A DNA stretch of 21,949 nucleotides, from assembly GCA_047973225.1 (NCBI GenBank), contig JBKEBQ010000001.1, positions 1 to 21,949 of the forward strand. The letters are read 5' to 3'. The notes beneath the pieces were generated by a model. The model worked only from the letters and a program-made list of their open reading frames with translations. It was not told where the DNA came from and made no database searches. Made by a program: the position numbers and the translations under genes. Origin of the DNA: JBKEBQ01 sp047973225 (GTDB taxonomy: Bacteria > Bacillota_I > Bacilli_A > Erysipelotrichales > Erysipelotrichaceae). Shown one piece after another: positions 6,608-15,728 of the stretch (its first letter is position 1; each line of letters starts with the position of its first letter).

Positions 6608-8806
6608 CTATTTCAATTCAATGTCAACAACCGTATCTTTGTCTAGTAGTGTTCCTTCACCAATGGACTGTTTAACACACGCTCCACTACCTTTAAAATT
6701 AATACCAATACCACTCAATCTCTCAAATATCATAATATCACGCCGCGACCATCCTGTCATGTTCGGCATCGTAATATTTGTGCCATCACTCAACAAGAAG
6801 ATATTTTGTTCCGATATAATAATCCTTCCCGCTTCGGGAAATTGTTTTAATATTGTTTTCCCATCTCCTATAATTGTCTTCTTTATATGAAAACCACGCA
6901 ACTTTTGATTTACATAGTCCTGTGTATGATTCACCAATTCTGGCATTGTATATTCACGGAAATTGCCAGTTTCATTATTGATCGTAACCTGCGACTCAAT
7001 GGCATCATAACTATGCAAAGCATCCAAACTCTCTCTCACGATATCTTTGAAATAATCACGACTGAAATTCAAGTAATTTTTCGATACAAACCCATAATAG
7101 ATGAGTACCTGTGGATCCTCTGCTGGAGCTGCTGCTAAGATAGATGAGGTATATTTCCCATCCTCATATCCATTCTCACCAACCAATTCTCCTGTCCCTG
7201 TTTTCGCCATTAAAGTCACATCTTCCATCTGATAGGCATGTGCTGTTCCATAGTTATCCGTAACAACTCTTTTTAACAATTCTTGCAATTGTTTGGCACT
7301 TGCCTCGCTGATGGGATTGCCAACAACTTCCGTTTTTTCCTGATACAGAACTTCATTTGTAGAAGGTTCTACAACCTTATCAACAAGATAAGGTTTCACC
7401 ATACTTCCGTTTCCAAAAATTGCGCTTCCCGCTTGCACCAATTGGTAAGGCGTGACCGTCAATCCTTGTCCAAAAGACATTTGTAGTTTTGTAAGCGGGT
7501 TGCTGACACTAATTTGTCCAGCTTCCTCGTTGACTCCTGTCATCCCTACTTTTTTTCCAAAGCCAAATTTCTTTAAATATTCCATCGCCACATCTTGGTT
7601 CAAGTACTCACTCATCAGGTTTACCATCCCCGTATTGGTTGATCGTACAATACTCTCATCAAAATTAATAACACCTACACCTTCACGAACGGCATCATGG
7701 ATGCTCGGATAAATCGCATTAGCCGAATCCACTTTCACTGCATACCCATCTACTAATCCAACGTCTACATTCCCGGTTTGAAATGTAGCCTCTCCTTGAT
7801 AAACGCCACTATCCATTGCCGCCGCATAAAAGAAAGGTTTTAAAATCGAGCCTGGTTCGAAAGCGTATTCACTCGGATAATTCAAATAATTGTTGATACT
7901 ATTCAAATCATTCAAATCAAAACTAGGATACCCTACTTGTGCCAATACTTTTCCTGTTTTTATCTCCGTTACAATCGCAATTGCTACCTCAGCATCATTG
8001 GCTTCCATTGTTTCGCGAATTGCCTTTTCCGTAACTTGTTGAACGTCTTTACTAATCGTAGTAATAACATTCGCACCATCCATGGAAGCATTAACAACTT
8101 TTTCTGAATTTGGTAACAAGTTGCCTGCTGAACCTGTTTGAAACTGTATCATCCCATCCGTTCCCGTCAATTCTTTATTAAAGTATTGCTCCAAGCCCAA
8201 GCGACCAACACTCACACCATCCTCATCCTTTGTCGCATAACCAATAAGTTGCGATGCAAAATAACCCGTAGGATATACGCGTGATGTCACCTTAACAAAT
8301 TCCAAACCACCAATTCCTAACTTTTCAATTTGATTTTTTTCACCCGACGTCAACTCTCTTCCATAAATACCTAATTCTACTTGACTGGATTCATTCTGTG
8401 CACCATTTTGAAAAAAATCGACAATGGTTGCGGCATCAGTTTTTAAAATAGGGGCAAGTTTGCTTGCCGCATCATCAAAATTGCGAACATAAGCATCATC
8501 ATTGGTTGCATTTTCACGACTTGGATCAATATGCGCAATCAAATTATAAGATTCTACATCTTGCGCAATTACATTTAAATCGCGGTCATAAATTGTTCCT
8601 CGATTCGCTAATACCGTCTTTGTCTTGATACTCTCTCGTTTTGCAGCAATATCTTCGCCACTTCGCCAATGTCTTGCAGTTACCATTGTAAAAAGAACAT
8701 TGCAAACCACAATCGATAGAATCGTTGTCGTAATAATTGCAATAAAAGTGATCGATTTACGACCACTATCTTTTCGTTTTTTTCTTTTTCTATTCTGCTT
8801 TACCAT
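6608..8806 (-). CDS. ftsI: Division-type class B penicillin-binding protein (FtsI/PBP2x-like) with two PASTA domains
   Basis: This septal D,D-transpeptidase cross-links peptidoglycan with FtsW and is a beta-lactam target. The 732-residue protein has a basic cytoplasmic start, one membrane anchor (about 18-43), a PBP dimerisation domain with the GTIYDRD block (70-76), and a transpeptidase domain with SILK (Ser320, Lys323), STN (389-391) and KTG (535-537). The middle motif is STN, within the allowed SxN pattern. After the catalytic domain come two PASTA-like repeats (about 618-675 and 677-732), as in pneumococcal PBP2x and B. subtilis PBP2B/SpoVD. Start: ATG with AGGTGGGGAT just upstream. It follows ftsL after 8 nt. 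PASTA domains are thought to sense peptidoglycan or the nascent septum. Confidence 0.94.
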   Translation of the reverse strand: MVKQNRKRKKRKDSGRKSITFIAIITTTILSIVVCNVLFTMVTARHWRSGEDIAAKRESIKTKTVLANRGTIYDRDLNVIAQDVESYNLIAHIDPSRENATNDDAYVRNFDDAASKLAPILKTDAATIVDFFQNGAQNESSQVELGIYGRELTSGEKNQIEKLGIGGLEFVKVTSRVYPTGYFASQLIGYATKDEDGVSVGRLGLEQYFNKELTGTDGMIQFQTGSAGNLLPNSEKVVNASMDGANVITTISKDVQQVTEKAIRETMEANDAEVAIAIVTEIKTGKVLAQVGYPSFDLNDLNSINNYLNYPSEYAFEPGSILKPFFYAAAMDSGVYQGEATFQTGNVDVGLVDGYAVKVDSANAIYPSIHDAVREGVGVINFDESIVRSTNTGMVNLMSEYLNQDVAMEYLKKFGFGKKVGMTGVNEEAGQISVSNPLTKLQMSFGQGLTVTPYQLVQAGSAIFGNGSMVKPYLVDKVVEPSTNEVLYQEKTEVVGNPISEASAKQLQELLKRVVTDNYGTAHAYQMEDVTLMAKTGTGELVGENGYEDGKYTSSILAAAPAEDPQVLIYYGFVSKNYLNFSRDYFKDIVRESLDALHSYDAIESQVTINNETGNFREYTMPELVNHTQDYVNQKLRGFHIKKTIIGDGKTILKQFPEAGRIIISEQNIFLLSDGTNITMPNMTGWSRRDIMIFERLSGIGINFKGSGACVKQSIGEGTLLDKDTVVDIELK

Positions 8807-8814
8807 ATCCCCAC

Positions 8815-9120
8815 CTATTCATCATTTTTAATTGAAACAATTTGGCTAGAATTCATCTTCAATCCATTTTCATCCGCAACATCTTTTAATGTATCTCGAT
8901 CGTTTAGTTTTTCCACTTCGATACGTAAAAGGTCATTATTATTTTTTAATTCTACAACTTCTGCTTTTAAACTTTGTTCTTTCGATGACAATCCAACATT
9001 TTCTGAATGAAGGGCATTCCCATAAAGAAAATATCCCAACATGCTAATAATGAATAAAATTGTTATAATTCCTTCAAAATGAATTTTATTGTCGTGTTCC
9101 TTCTTCTTAATTGTTACCAT
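8815..9120 (-). CDS. ftsL: Cell division protein FtsL
   Basis: A small bitopic protein of 101 residues: a lysine-rich cytoplasmic start, one membrane helix (about 16-33), then an extracytoplasmic heptad-rich coiled coil (about 45-80) with the family-typical LKDVADENGLKMN segment. FtsL pairs with DivIC and DivIB and activates septal synthesis by FtsW/FtsI. Sequence identity in this family is low, so the call relies on topology, length and its position between rsmH and the division PBP, where ftsL always sits. The ATG lies 14 nt inside the end of rsmH, so translation is probably coupled. Confidence 0.85.
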   Translation of the reverse strand: MVTIKKKEHDNKIHFEGIITILFIISMLGYFLYGNALHSENVGLSSKEQSLKAEVVELKNNNDLLRIEVEKLNDRDTLKDVADENGLKMNSSQIVSIKNDE

Positions 9121-10048
9121 TTTTCGATACCTTTTTTATCCCTCTCAATTTTGCACTATGTGATCGTTTATTAGCTGCCAACTCTCGCTCGCTAGGAAGC
9201 AAGGGCTTTTTATTTAATAGTTCATATTCTTTTTTTTGTGTTTCTAATATAGGTAAACGCTTATTGACTTTTTCTGCTTTTGTATACGCCTGAAATACCT
9301 CTTTCACAATTCTATCTTCTAGCGAATGAAAACTAATTACACAAACTCTGCCGTCTTCCTTTAATCTTTTAATCCCTTTATATAACACTGTTTGAAGTGC
9401 TTGCAATTCATCGTTTACCTCGATACGGATGGCTTGAAATGTTTTTTTTGCAGGATGGCCTTTTTTGCTAATTACTTTTGCAGGCAATGCCTTTTTAATT
9501 ACTTCAACCAATTCCAATGTTGTATCAATCAACTTTTTTTCGCGTTCGCACTCAATTGCACGAGCAATTTGTTTTGCAAAGGGCTCCTCTCCATATTGAC
9601 GAATGATGCGCTGTAAATCATGAAAGCTATATGTGTTGACAACTTCGTGTGCACTCAGCGTTTGTGCTTGGTCCATGCGCATATCCAAACGTGCATCATA
9701 ACGATAAGAAAACCCTCGCTTTGCATCATCAAACTGCGGAGACGATACCCCGACATCAAGGAGCAAACCATCTATACACTGAACACCCAAAGCATTTAAT
9801 GTATCATCTAAATCTTCAAAACCACCATGAACAAGCGTAAAATTTTCTCCTATTTGTGATAATTTTTTTTGTGATTCTGCAATGGCTTGCATATCTTTAT
9901 CAAATGCATATAAATGTCCTTTGGGAATTCGTTTCAATATTTGCGAACTGTGACCGGCTCTTCCCAAGGTTCCATCAACATAGATTCCATCTTCTTTAAT
10001 CGCTAGCAGATTAATACACTCTACAAGCATTACTGCATAGTGATCCAT
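9107..10048 (-). CDS. rsmH: 16S rRNA (cytosine1402-N4)-methyltransferase (RsmH/MraW)
   Basis: This SAM-dependent enzyme methylates N4 of C1402 in the decoding centre of 16S rRNA. The 313-residue protein shows the SAM-binding loop VDGTLGRAGHSS (24-35), the LLLDVGVSSPQFD block, RLDMRMD, and the late ISFHSLEDRIVK block, all diagnostic. Its N-terminus (MDHYAVMLVE) is slightly shorter than usual. The ATG overlaps the mraZ stop as TAATG, and I see no good Shine-Dalgarno sequence before it, so it is probably translated by coupling to mraZ. It overlaps ftsL by 14 nt at its end. Confidence 0.96.
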   Translation of the reverse strand: MDHYAVMLVECINLLAIKEDGIYVDGTLGRAGHSSQILKRIPKGHLYAFDKDMQAIAESQKKLSQIGENFTLVHGGFEDLDDTLNALGVQCIDGLLLDVGVSSPQFDDAKRGFSYRYDARLDMRMDQAQTLSAHEVVNTYSFHDLQRIIRQYGEEPFAKQIARAIECEREKKLIDTTLELVEVIKKALPAKVISKKGHPAKKTFQAIRIEVNDELQALQTVLYKGIKRLKEDGRVCVISFHSLEDRIVKEVFQAYTKAEKVNKRLPILETQKKEYELLNKKPLLPSERELAANKRSHSAKLRGIKKVSKNGNN

Positions 10049-10503
10049 TAGATTAGAAAATCCGTTAGGCTTTCAGCAACATCTTCAAAGTCATCACTAT
10101 GTTCTTCGTTATATGCATCCCAACGCTCCTTCGACCAAATTTCAATCGTACTTCCTGTGCCAATGACATAACATGCTTTGATTAAATTCGCCTCTTTCAC
10201 TAGTAAAGATGGAATTAAAATACGACCTTGATTATCAATTTCACACTCACTGGCCTTTGCCATTAAATTTCTTCTAAAAAGTCGTGATTCTTTTTTTGTA
10301 GTCGGTAATTGCGCTAATTGATCAGTTAATTTAGACCATTGATTTTGTGTATACAAACTCAAACAACCATCCAAACCTTTGGCAACAATTACCTTTTCAC
10401 TTAAAGCATCACGAAAGCGCGCCGGTACGATGATACGACCTTTTTTATCGATATTATGGGCATATTCACCAATAAACGAAAACGACACTTCACGCTCTTG
10501 CAT
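10048..10503 (-). CDS. mraZ: Transcriptional regulator MraZ
   Basis: A 151-residue protein with two SpoVT/AbrB-type DNA-binding halves, each marked by the DxxGR motif: DKKGRIIVPARFR (19-31) and DNQGRILIPSLL (90-101). MraZ forms ring oligomers that bind short repeats upstream of its own gene and control the dcw operon, usually as a repressor. The start is ATG 10503, with GGAG at 10516-10513 nine bases upstream; this adds about eight residues (MQEREVSFS) before the usual FIGEY start. An in-frame GTG at codon 6 lacks a ribosome binding site. It heads the seven-gene operon mraZ to uppP. Confidence 0.96.
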   Translation of the reverse strand: MQEREVSFSFIGEYAHNIDKKGRIIVPARFRDALSEKVIVAKGLDGCLSLYTQNQWSKLTDQLAQLPTTKKESRLFRRNLMAKASECEIDNQGRILIPSLLVKEANLIKACYVIGTGSTIEIWSKERWDAYNEEHSDDFEDVAESLTDFLI

Positions 10504-10511
10504 TTATATAT

Positions 10512-10551
10512 TCTCCACTTTCTACCACAATTCACTACTTTCTACCACTAT
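10512..10551 (-). promoter_or_regulatory. MraZ operator: four 10-bp direct repeats
   Basis: On the minus strand four consecutive 10-mers read ATAGTGGTAG, AAAGTAGTGA, ATTGTGGTAG and AAAGTGGAGA, that is a consensus near AAAGTGGNNN with a strict 10-bp period. This matches MraZ-binding repeats described in mollicutes (AAAGTG[T/G] plus three bases) and resembles the TGGGA repeats of enterobacteria. The first unit overlaps the -10 (10555-10550) and the last contains the mraZ Shine-Dalgarno GGAG. Confidence 0.8.
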
Positions 10552-10578
10552 TATACATAAACTTTAACTTAATTGCCA
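10550..10578 (-). promoter_or_regulatory. Promoter of the mraZ-uppP operon
   Basis: A perfect TATAAT lies at 10555-10550 on the minus strand, with TGGCAA (a poor -35) 17 nt upstream. Transcription would start near 10543, giving a leader of only about 40 nt that is nearly all MraZ repeat. Confidence 0.6.
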
Positions 10579-10587
10579 CTATTTTTT

Positions 10588-10619
10588 ATAAAAAAAAGCA
10601 CTTTGTATAAAGTGCTTTT
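10588..10619 (-). terminator. Second of two tandem terminators after polC
   Basis: AAAGCACTTT/AAAGTGCTTT (10595-10604 with 10609-10618, loop GTAT) is followed on the minus strand by a T-tract (plus-strand A run 10591-10597). It lies between polC and the mraZ promoter. Confidence 0.85.
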
Positions 10620-10624
10620 CGCAT

Positions 10625-10653
10625 AAAAAAAGTTGTTGCTATTTGCAACAACT
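10625..10653 (-). terminator. First terminator of the recG-rnc-polC operon
   Basis: AGTTGTTGC/GCAACAACT (10631-10639 with 10645-10653, loop TATTT) starts within the polC stop codon and is followed on the minus strand by seven T residues. Confidence 0.88.
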
Positions 10654-13600
10654 AAAATAAACGCATTTGATTTTCTTCTTGTAGACTTGTGAGCACTCCT
10701 AGTGCATCTAATTTTTTGATAAGTGTCGTGCTTAATAAGGTCCGCTTTTGCAAGTCTTGTTTAGAAATAAATGGATGTTTTTTTCGTGCCTCAACAATAC
10801 TATAAGCAACATTTTCTCCCAACCCATCCACACTCACAAAGGAAGGATAAATCGCATTTTGTCCTTCGGCTATACTAAATTGCGTTGCTTGTGATTTGTT
10901 AATATCCAAATTCATAAAACGATACCCTCGCAATACCATTTCCAATGCCAACTCTAAAGAACTTTCAATATTTAGCTCCTTATCACTAACATCTCGTTTG
11001 GTTTCAGGGTTTGCATAACGATTGCGGATATCGCTCAATCGCTCACGAATACTCGCCTCTCCTTTGATCATCGCCGCAACATCATACGCATCACAACGAA
11101 TCGAGAAAAACATGCAATAATACACCAAAGGACGATGTACTTTAAACCAAGCGATACGAACCGCCATGGTCACATACGCAACAGCATGAGCTTTGGGGAA
11201 CATATACTTTATCTTTTCACAAGAAGAAATATAGTAATCTTCCACATTGTTTTCTTTCATCGCTAAGCGCCACTCATCATTCAATCCTCGCCCCTTTCGA
11301 ACACTTTCCATAATCGTAAAGGCAAGTTTAGAATCCATTCCTTTTTGCATCAAATGCACCATAATATCATCACGACACCCTATGACTTCTTTTAACGTAC
11401 ACGTTTGATTATCAATCAAATCTTTTGCATTATTCAACCACACATCCGTACCATGCGATAATCCTGATATTTTCAACAATTCATCGAAGGTTGTAGGTTT
11501 TGTGGTTTCTAAAATCCCGCGAACAAATTTTGTGCCAAATTCAGGAATGCCGGCAGCTCCTGTTTTTTCTGCATTTTTTGTTGTATCCATATTTAAGGTA
11601 TCGACAGATGAAAAAATAGCCATAGTCGCTTCATCATTCATCGGTATTTCCAAAACGTTGACACCACTCATTTCAGATAAGATTTTCATCGCTGTAGGAT
11701 CTACATGTCCCAAAATATCAAACTTTAAGACATTTTGTTCGATATCATGATAATCAAGATGCGTTGTCTTCATTTCTTCATTTGGATTGTTCGATGGAAA
11801 TTGGATCGGTGTAAAATCACTTACATCCATATTTTGTGGGAACACAATAATTCCTCCCGGGTGTTGCCCCGTACTTCTTCTTACTCCGTCACATTTTTTT
11901 GCCAAATATGCGATTCTAGCATTAGAAATTTTACCTTCTATTCCCATCTCTTCTTGATAACCTTTCACATATCCGAAGGCGGTCTTTTGCGCAACACTCG
12001 CAATCGTTCCAGCTCTAAATGCATATTTATCGCCAAATACATTTTGGATATATTTGTGTGCCTTTTCTTGATATTCTCCAGAAAAATTTAAATCAATATC
12101 AGGGACTTTATCTCCTTCAAAACCTAAAAATGTTTCAAAAGGTATGAACTGCCCATCACCGCGCATATTTTCACCACATTTTGGACACCTTTTTGCTTTT
12201 AAATCAAACCCGGATTGCACACTGCCATCTGTCAAAAACTCACTGTGTTGACATTTTGGACAGACGTAATGTGGAGCCAAAGGATTTACTTCTGTTACAT
12301 TCGCCATTGTTGCAACAAAGCTACTTCCTACCGATCCTCTTGAACCAACAAGATAACCATCGTCCATAGATTGCTTTACAAGCAGATGCGAAACATAATA
12401 CACAACTTCAAATCCATTTCCAATAATACTTGTAAGCTCTTTTTCTAAACGTTCTTTCACAATGTTAGGAAGTGGATTTCCATAAAGCGCATGTGCGCTA
12501 TCATAACATAAACTTGTTAATTTGTTTGCACAGTCATCAATATGTGGTGGATATAAGTCCGCCTTAATAGGTTCTACCACATCTATCATAGCAGCGATTT
12601 TATTTGTATTTTCAACAACGATTTCTCTTCTTTTTTCTTCACTAAAAAACGCGAAAGCATCTAGCATTTCTTTGGTTGTACGAAAATGCTGTGCTGGTGA
12701 TGCAATGCTTCGACGTTCTTGTTCCCGATATAAATATAAAGGGTGGCGAACACCACCAATACCATTAGCATTGATAAATACATCCCGGATTTGTTTGTGA
12801 TCTTCACTCACATAATGTGCATCTCCACTCGCAACTACAAGTTTTTCCATTGCTTTTCCACACTCATAAATCATTTTTAAAATGAGTAACAATTCATCGT
12901 TGTCTTTGATTCTTTGGGTATCTACAAGTTGGGAATAGTTTGCTGGTGGTTGCAGTTCAATGAAATCATAAAATTCCATTGCTTTTTTTACCAAATGATC
13001 TCCTCGCGTTTGCGCGAGTTCAAAAACCTCTCCATGCAAGCAACTTGATCCAAACAATAAATTTCCACGATCGTGGTATTTTTGCAAGATACTGCGTGGA
13101 ATCTTTGGCGCACAGATTGGCTTATTATTGCTTTTTTGCATTTCTGCCAAATAACTGGTGTGACTTAAGGTAACAAGCTCAAAAATATCTTTAATTCCCG
13201 CTTGGTTTTTTGCCAAAATATTGACATGTTTTTCCCTCACACTCCCCAATTGTATTTGTTCATTCAACTTCAATAAATCTTGTAAGCAAACAATTTCAGG
13301 TCGTTCCCGCAACATACTTAAAAATACATCTGCTAGCACATTTGCATCATAATCAGCACGATGAGCTCCATCACTATCATATTTGATTTTGTAGTGTCTT
13401 GCAATCGCTCCTAAATTGTATGCTCGTCTTTTGGGAAGGATGGCAATTGCTAAATGCCAAGTATCAATCACAGGATTTATAAATGGTTCTTCCCCCATTT
13501 CCACAAAAGCATCATTTAAAAAATTAATATCAAAAGCCGCATTATGTGCAACCAAAATACTATCGCCGATAAAATCGCGAAGTTTTGCAACCAATGCCTT

Positions 13601-15001
13601 TAGCGTCGGTGCTTGTTCAACATGTTGATTGGTTATCCCTGTTAATTGTGTAATTTTAGAACTTATAGAAACGGGTGATTTTACAAAAGTTTGAAAAGAA
13701 TCTTCAATTCTTCCTTGGTTGATAATTTTAGCACCGAATTCAATAATATGGTCTCTCTTTGATGACAATCCCGTTGTTTCTAAGTCGAATACGCAAATAC
13801 GCGCAGATCGCAGTTCTCGATCATCTGCGTTATATACAATATTCAGCGCATCTTCTACCATGCCCATTTCAATTCCATACAGTAATTTAAAAGGCACTTT
13901 GCGGGTTTGATTGATTTGTTTAACAATTTTCTGTGCAGCTGGATAAGCTTGTACAACATTGTGATCATTGATGGAAATAGCGTCGTGCCCCCATGCATTT
14001 GCTTGTAAAATATATTCCTCAATTGAACTCACAGCGTCCATCTCACTCAATTTGGTATGCACATGCAACTCTACCCGTTTCACTTTTTCATTATCTTCTT
14101 TTCGTTTTACATGAATCTTTTCGACAACGTTTGGAGCAACAACAACATCTCGTTCATACATATCATACGTAGCTCGTCCATATACCTCTACATCATCACC
14201 AACCTGAACACTTTCTAACATTTCTCTTGTAACTCTTCCCTGCCCTTCAATTCGAGCGACAACAATCGCACCTTCATCATCTGCAATATACAAAGATTGT
14301 TTTTTCTTTCCTTTCCATAAATCACGCATCACAATATCAAAAATACGCCCCACAAATTTAATCTCTGAAATTCCATCTTGAATATCCTTAATCGCAATTT
14401 TATGAAAATCTTTAATTTTTTTTCGTGGCGTATATCCAAGCGTTTTCTTCTTTTCAAAAGAAGCACTCATCCCTGGTTGTGTCGATGTATATGTCAACGG
14501 TCTTTCTTTTTGCACTAATGGCTTTATATCTTCTTCAATTTCCAAGTGCTCAGTTGCGATTTTTATATCCAGTCCATATGTCAAAAGCGCTTCATATAAA
14601 ATATTAATAAGTGCTTGTGCCTGCTCCATTTCTTCTATTTTCGAAAAAGCGAAAATCAAGCACTCATGATCTAAGCGAGGATATACATTTGCAAAAATCT
14701 TCAACTTTGGATGTGTTTGCGCACATTCTCTTATATAATGTTGCAAAAGTGTCAAACTATACTCTTTTGTACGATAATGGGGAAAAATAGTTACCTTTGA
14801 GCGCAGAAATAACATCAATTTTGATCGAAAAATATCGTACACTTGAAACGTTAGAATGCAATCAAATTCAATTTCCAAAACCAGGGTTTTCTCCCTCGTT
14901 TCAAAAGTAGGTTTTTTCAAAAATATTGCATCTTTAAAATGATGCAAGTACATCTCTTCAATTCCAATTTTTTTAGCTAATTCATATACCTCTTGCTTCA
15001 T
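10652..15001 (-). CDS. polC: DNA polymerase III alpha subunit, PolC type
   Basis: This is the main replicative polymerase of low-GC Gram-positives, with built-in proofreading. The 1449-residue protein has the normal PolC length and order: N-terminal domain, OB fold (about 210-300), PHP domain beginning ELHVHTKLSEMDAV (311-324) and interrupted by the DEDDh exonuclease (about 400-565; FDLETTG with Asp406 and Glu408, HNAAFD, HRADYD), PHP remainder (SGDAHY), then the polymerase with GSRGSVGSS (886-894). A zinc module (Cys914, Cys917, Cys939, Cys942) precedes the catalytic PDIDLNFS (Asp968, Asp970). The end, QMRLF, is a sliding-clamp-binding motif. ATG 15001 has only a modest AAAGAGTGAG upstream, 15 nt after rnc. 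It is the last gene of recG-rnc-polC. Confidence 0.98.
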   Translation of the reverse strand: MKQEVYELAKKIGIEEMYLHHFKDAIFLKKPTFETREKTLVLEIEFDCILTFQVYDIFRSKLMLFLRSKVTIFPHYRTKEYSLTLLQHYIRECAQTHPKLKIFANVYPRLDHECLIFAFSKIEEMEQAQALINILYEALLTYGLDIKIATEHLEIEEDIKPLVQKERPLTYTSTQPGMSASFEKKKTLGYTPRKKIKDFHKIAIKDIQDGISEIKFVGRIFDIVMRDLWKGKKKQSLYIADDEGAIVVARIEGQGRVTREMLESVQVGDDVEVYGRATYDMYERDVVVAPNVVEKIHVKRKEDNEKVKRVELHVHTKLSEMDAVSSIEEYILQANAWGHDAISINDHNVVQAYPAAQKIVKQINQTRKVPFKLLYGIEMGMVEDALNIVYNADDRELRSARICVFDLETTGLSSKRDHIIEFGAKIINQGRIEDSFQTFVKSPVSISSKITQLTGITNQHVEQAPTLKALVAKLRDFIGDSILVAHNAAFDINFLNDAFVEMGEEPFINPVIDTWHLAIAILPKRRAYNLGAIARHYKIKYDSDGAHRADYDANVLADVFLSMLRERPEIVCLQDLLKLNEQIQLGSVREKHVNILAKNQAGIKDIFELVTLSHTSYLAEMQKSNNKPICAPKIPRSILQKYHDRGNLLFGSSCLHGEVFELAQTRGDHLVKKAMEFYDFIELQPPANYSQLVDTQRIKDNDELLLILKMIYECGKAMEKLVVASGDAHYVSEDHKQIRDVFINANGIGGVRHPLYLYREQERRSIASPAQHFRTTKEMLDAFAFFSEEKRREIVVENTNKIAAMIDVVEPIKADLYPPHIDDCANKLTSLCYDSAHALYGNPLPNIVKERLEKELTSIIGNGFEVVYYVSHLLVKQSMDDGYLVGSRGSVGSSFVATMANVTEVNPLAPHYVCPKCQHSEFLTDGSVQSGFDLKAKRCPKCGENMRGDGQFIPFETFLGFEGDKVPDIDLNFSGEYQEKAHKYIQNVFGDKYAFRAGTIASVAQKTAFGYVKGYQEEMGIEGKISNARIAYLAKKCDGVRRSTGQHPGGIIVFPQNMDVSDFTPIQFPSNNPNEEMKTTHLDYHDIEQNVLKFDILGHVDPTAMKILSEMSGVNVLEIPMNDEATMAIFSSVDTLNMDTTKNAEKTGAAGIPEFGTKFVRGILETTKPTTFDELLKISGLSHGTDVWLNNAKDLIDNQTCTLKEVIGCRDDIMVHLMQKGMDSKLAFTIMESVRKGRGLNDEWRLAMKENNVEDYYISSCEKIKYMFPKAHAVAYVTMAVRIAWFKVHRPLVYYCMFFSIRCDAYDVAAMIKGEASIRERLSDIRNRYANPETKRDVSDKELNIESSLELALEMVLRGYRFMNLDINKSQATQFSIAEGQNAIYPSFVSVDGLGENVAYSIVEARKKHPFISKQDLQKRTLLSTTLIKKLDALGVLTSLQEENQMRLF

Positions 15002-15016
15002 CTTCTCACTCTTTCA

Positions 15017-15700
15017 TCATTTTGCCAACTTTAACAATGCATCCTTTGCCGCTTGTTGTTCAGCTTTTTTCTTTGAGCTGCCTTCCCCTTTTCCCAATAC
15101 AATATCATTGAGCCGTACCTCTGTAACAAAGGTCGGATTATTGCTTACGCCAATCGTTTGAAGTAAATGATAATGCACTGTTTTTCTAGTGTCCGCTTGA
15201 ATACATTCCTGTAATTTGGTTTTATAATCTACGACACTATCTTCTTTAGGGGCATCCACTTGTTTTGTTATAACTTGTTTTAAAATGCGATTTACTGCTT
15301 GAAATCCTATTTCAAGATACACTGCACCAATCACCGCTTCAAACAAATCACCCAACAAAGAATCCCGATTGCGTCCACCACTTTTTTCTTCGCCTACTCC
15401 CAACAACAAAAAATGATCCCAGCCCATTTCACGACAATAGCGAGAAAGTGCTTCCTCTCTTACAAGTTGACTTCGAAGCGTTGTCATCTTACCTTCATCT
15501 AGAGCAGGCTTATGAGACCACAAAAGGTCGCTAACCCAAACCTGCAATACAGCATCACCCATAAATTCCAAGCGCTCATTATCGCCCAACACTTCAGGAT
15601 GTTCATTGAAATAGGACGTATGAACACAAGCCTGTAGCAACAAATTTTTATTTTTATATTTTAATCCTTGTTTATCTAACCATTCGAAAATATCTTTCAC
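15017..15700 (-). CDS. rnc: Ribonuclease III
   Basis: This endonuclease cuts double-stranded RNA, including the rRNA precursor stems. The 227-residue protein has the catalytic domain with the signature NERLEFMGDAVL (41-52; Glu44, Asp48), further metal ligands in GDLFEAVIGA (Asp118, Glu121), and a C-terminal double-stranded-RNA-binding domain (about 157-226) ending in GSSKKKAEQQAAKDAL. The start codon is GTG at 15700; AAAGGAGG seven bases upstream fixes it and no ATG is available nearby. It lies 28 nt after recG. In many Firmicutes rnc sits with plsX, acpP and smc instead. Confidence 0.97.
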   Translation of the reverse strand: MKDIFEWLDKQGLKYKNKNLLLQACVHTSYFNEHPEVLGDNERLEFMGDAVLQVWVSDLLWSHKPALDEGKMTTLRSQLVREEALSRYCREMGWDHFLLLGVGEEKSGGRNRDSLLGDLFEAVIGAVYLEIGFQAVNRILKQVITKQVDAPKEDSVVDYKTKLQECIQADTRKTVHYHLLQTIGVSNNPTFVTEVRLNDIVLGKGEGSSKKKAEQQAAKDALLKLAK

Positions 15701-15706
15701 TATGTA

Positions 15707-15717
15707 TCCTCCTTTGC
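15707..15717 (-). promoter_or_regulatory. Ribosome binding site that fixes the GTG start of rnc
   Basis: The minus strand reads AAAGGAGGATACATA then GTG. It is a nearly ideal Shine-Dalgarno at ideal spacing, and it decides the non-ATG start. Confidence 0.75.
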
Positions 15718-15728
15718 TATATTATACG

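Noticed and set aside
11735..12091. Long plus-strand ORF antisense to polC
   Set aside because: It is a shadow of strongly conserved PolC codons, with no ribosome binding site or recognisable domain.
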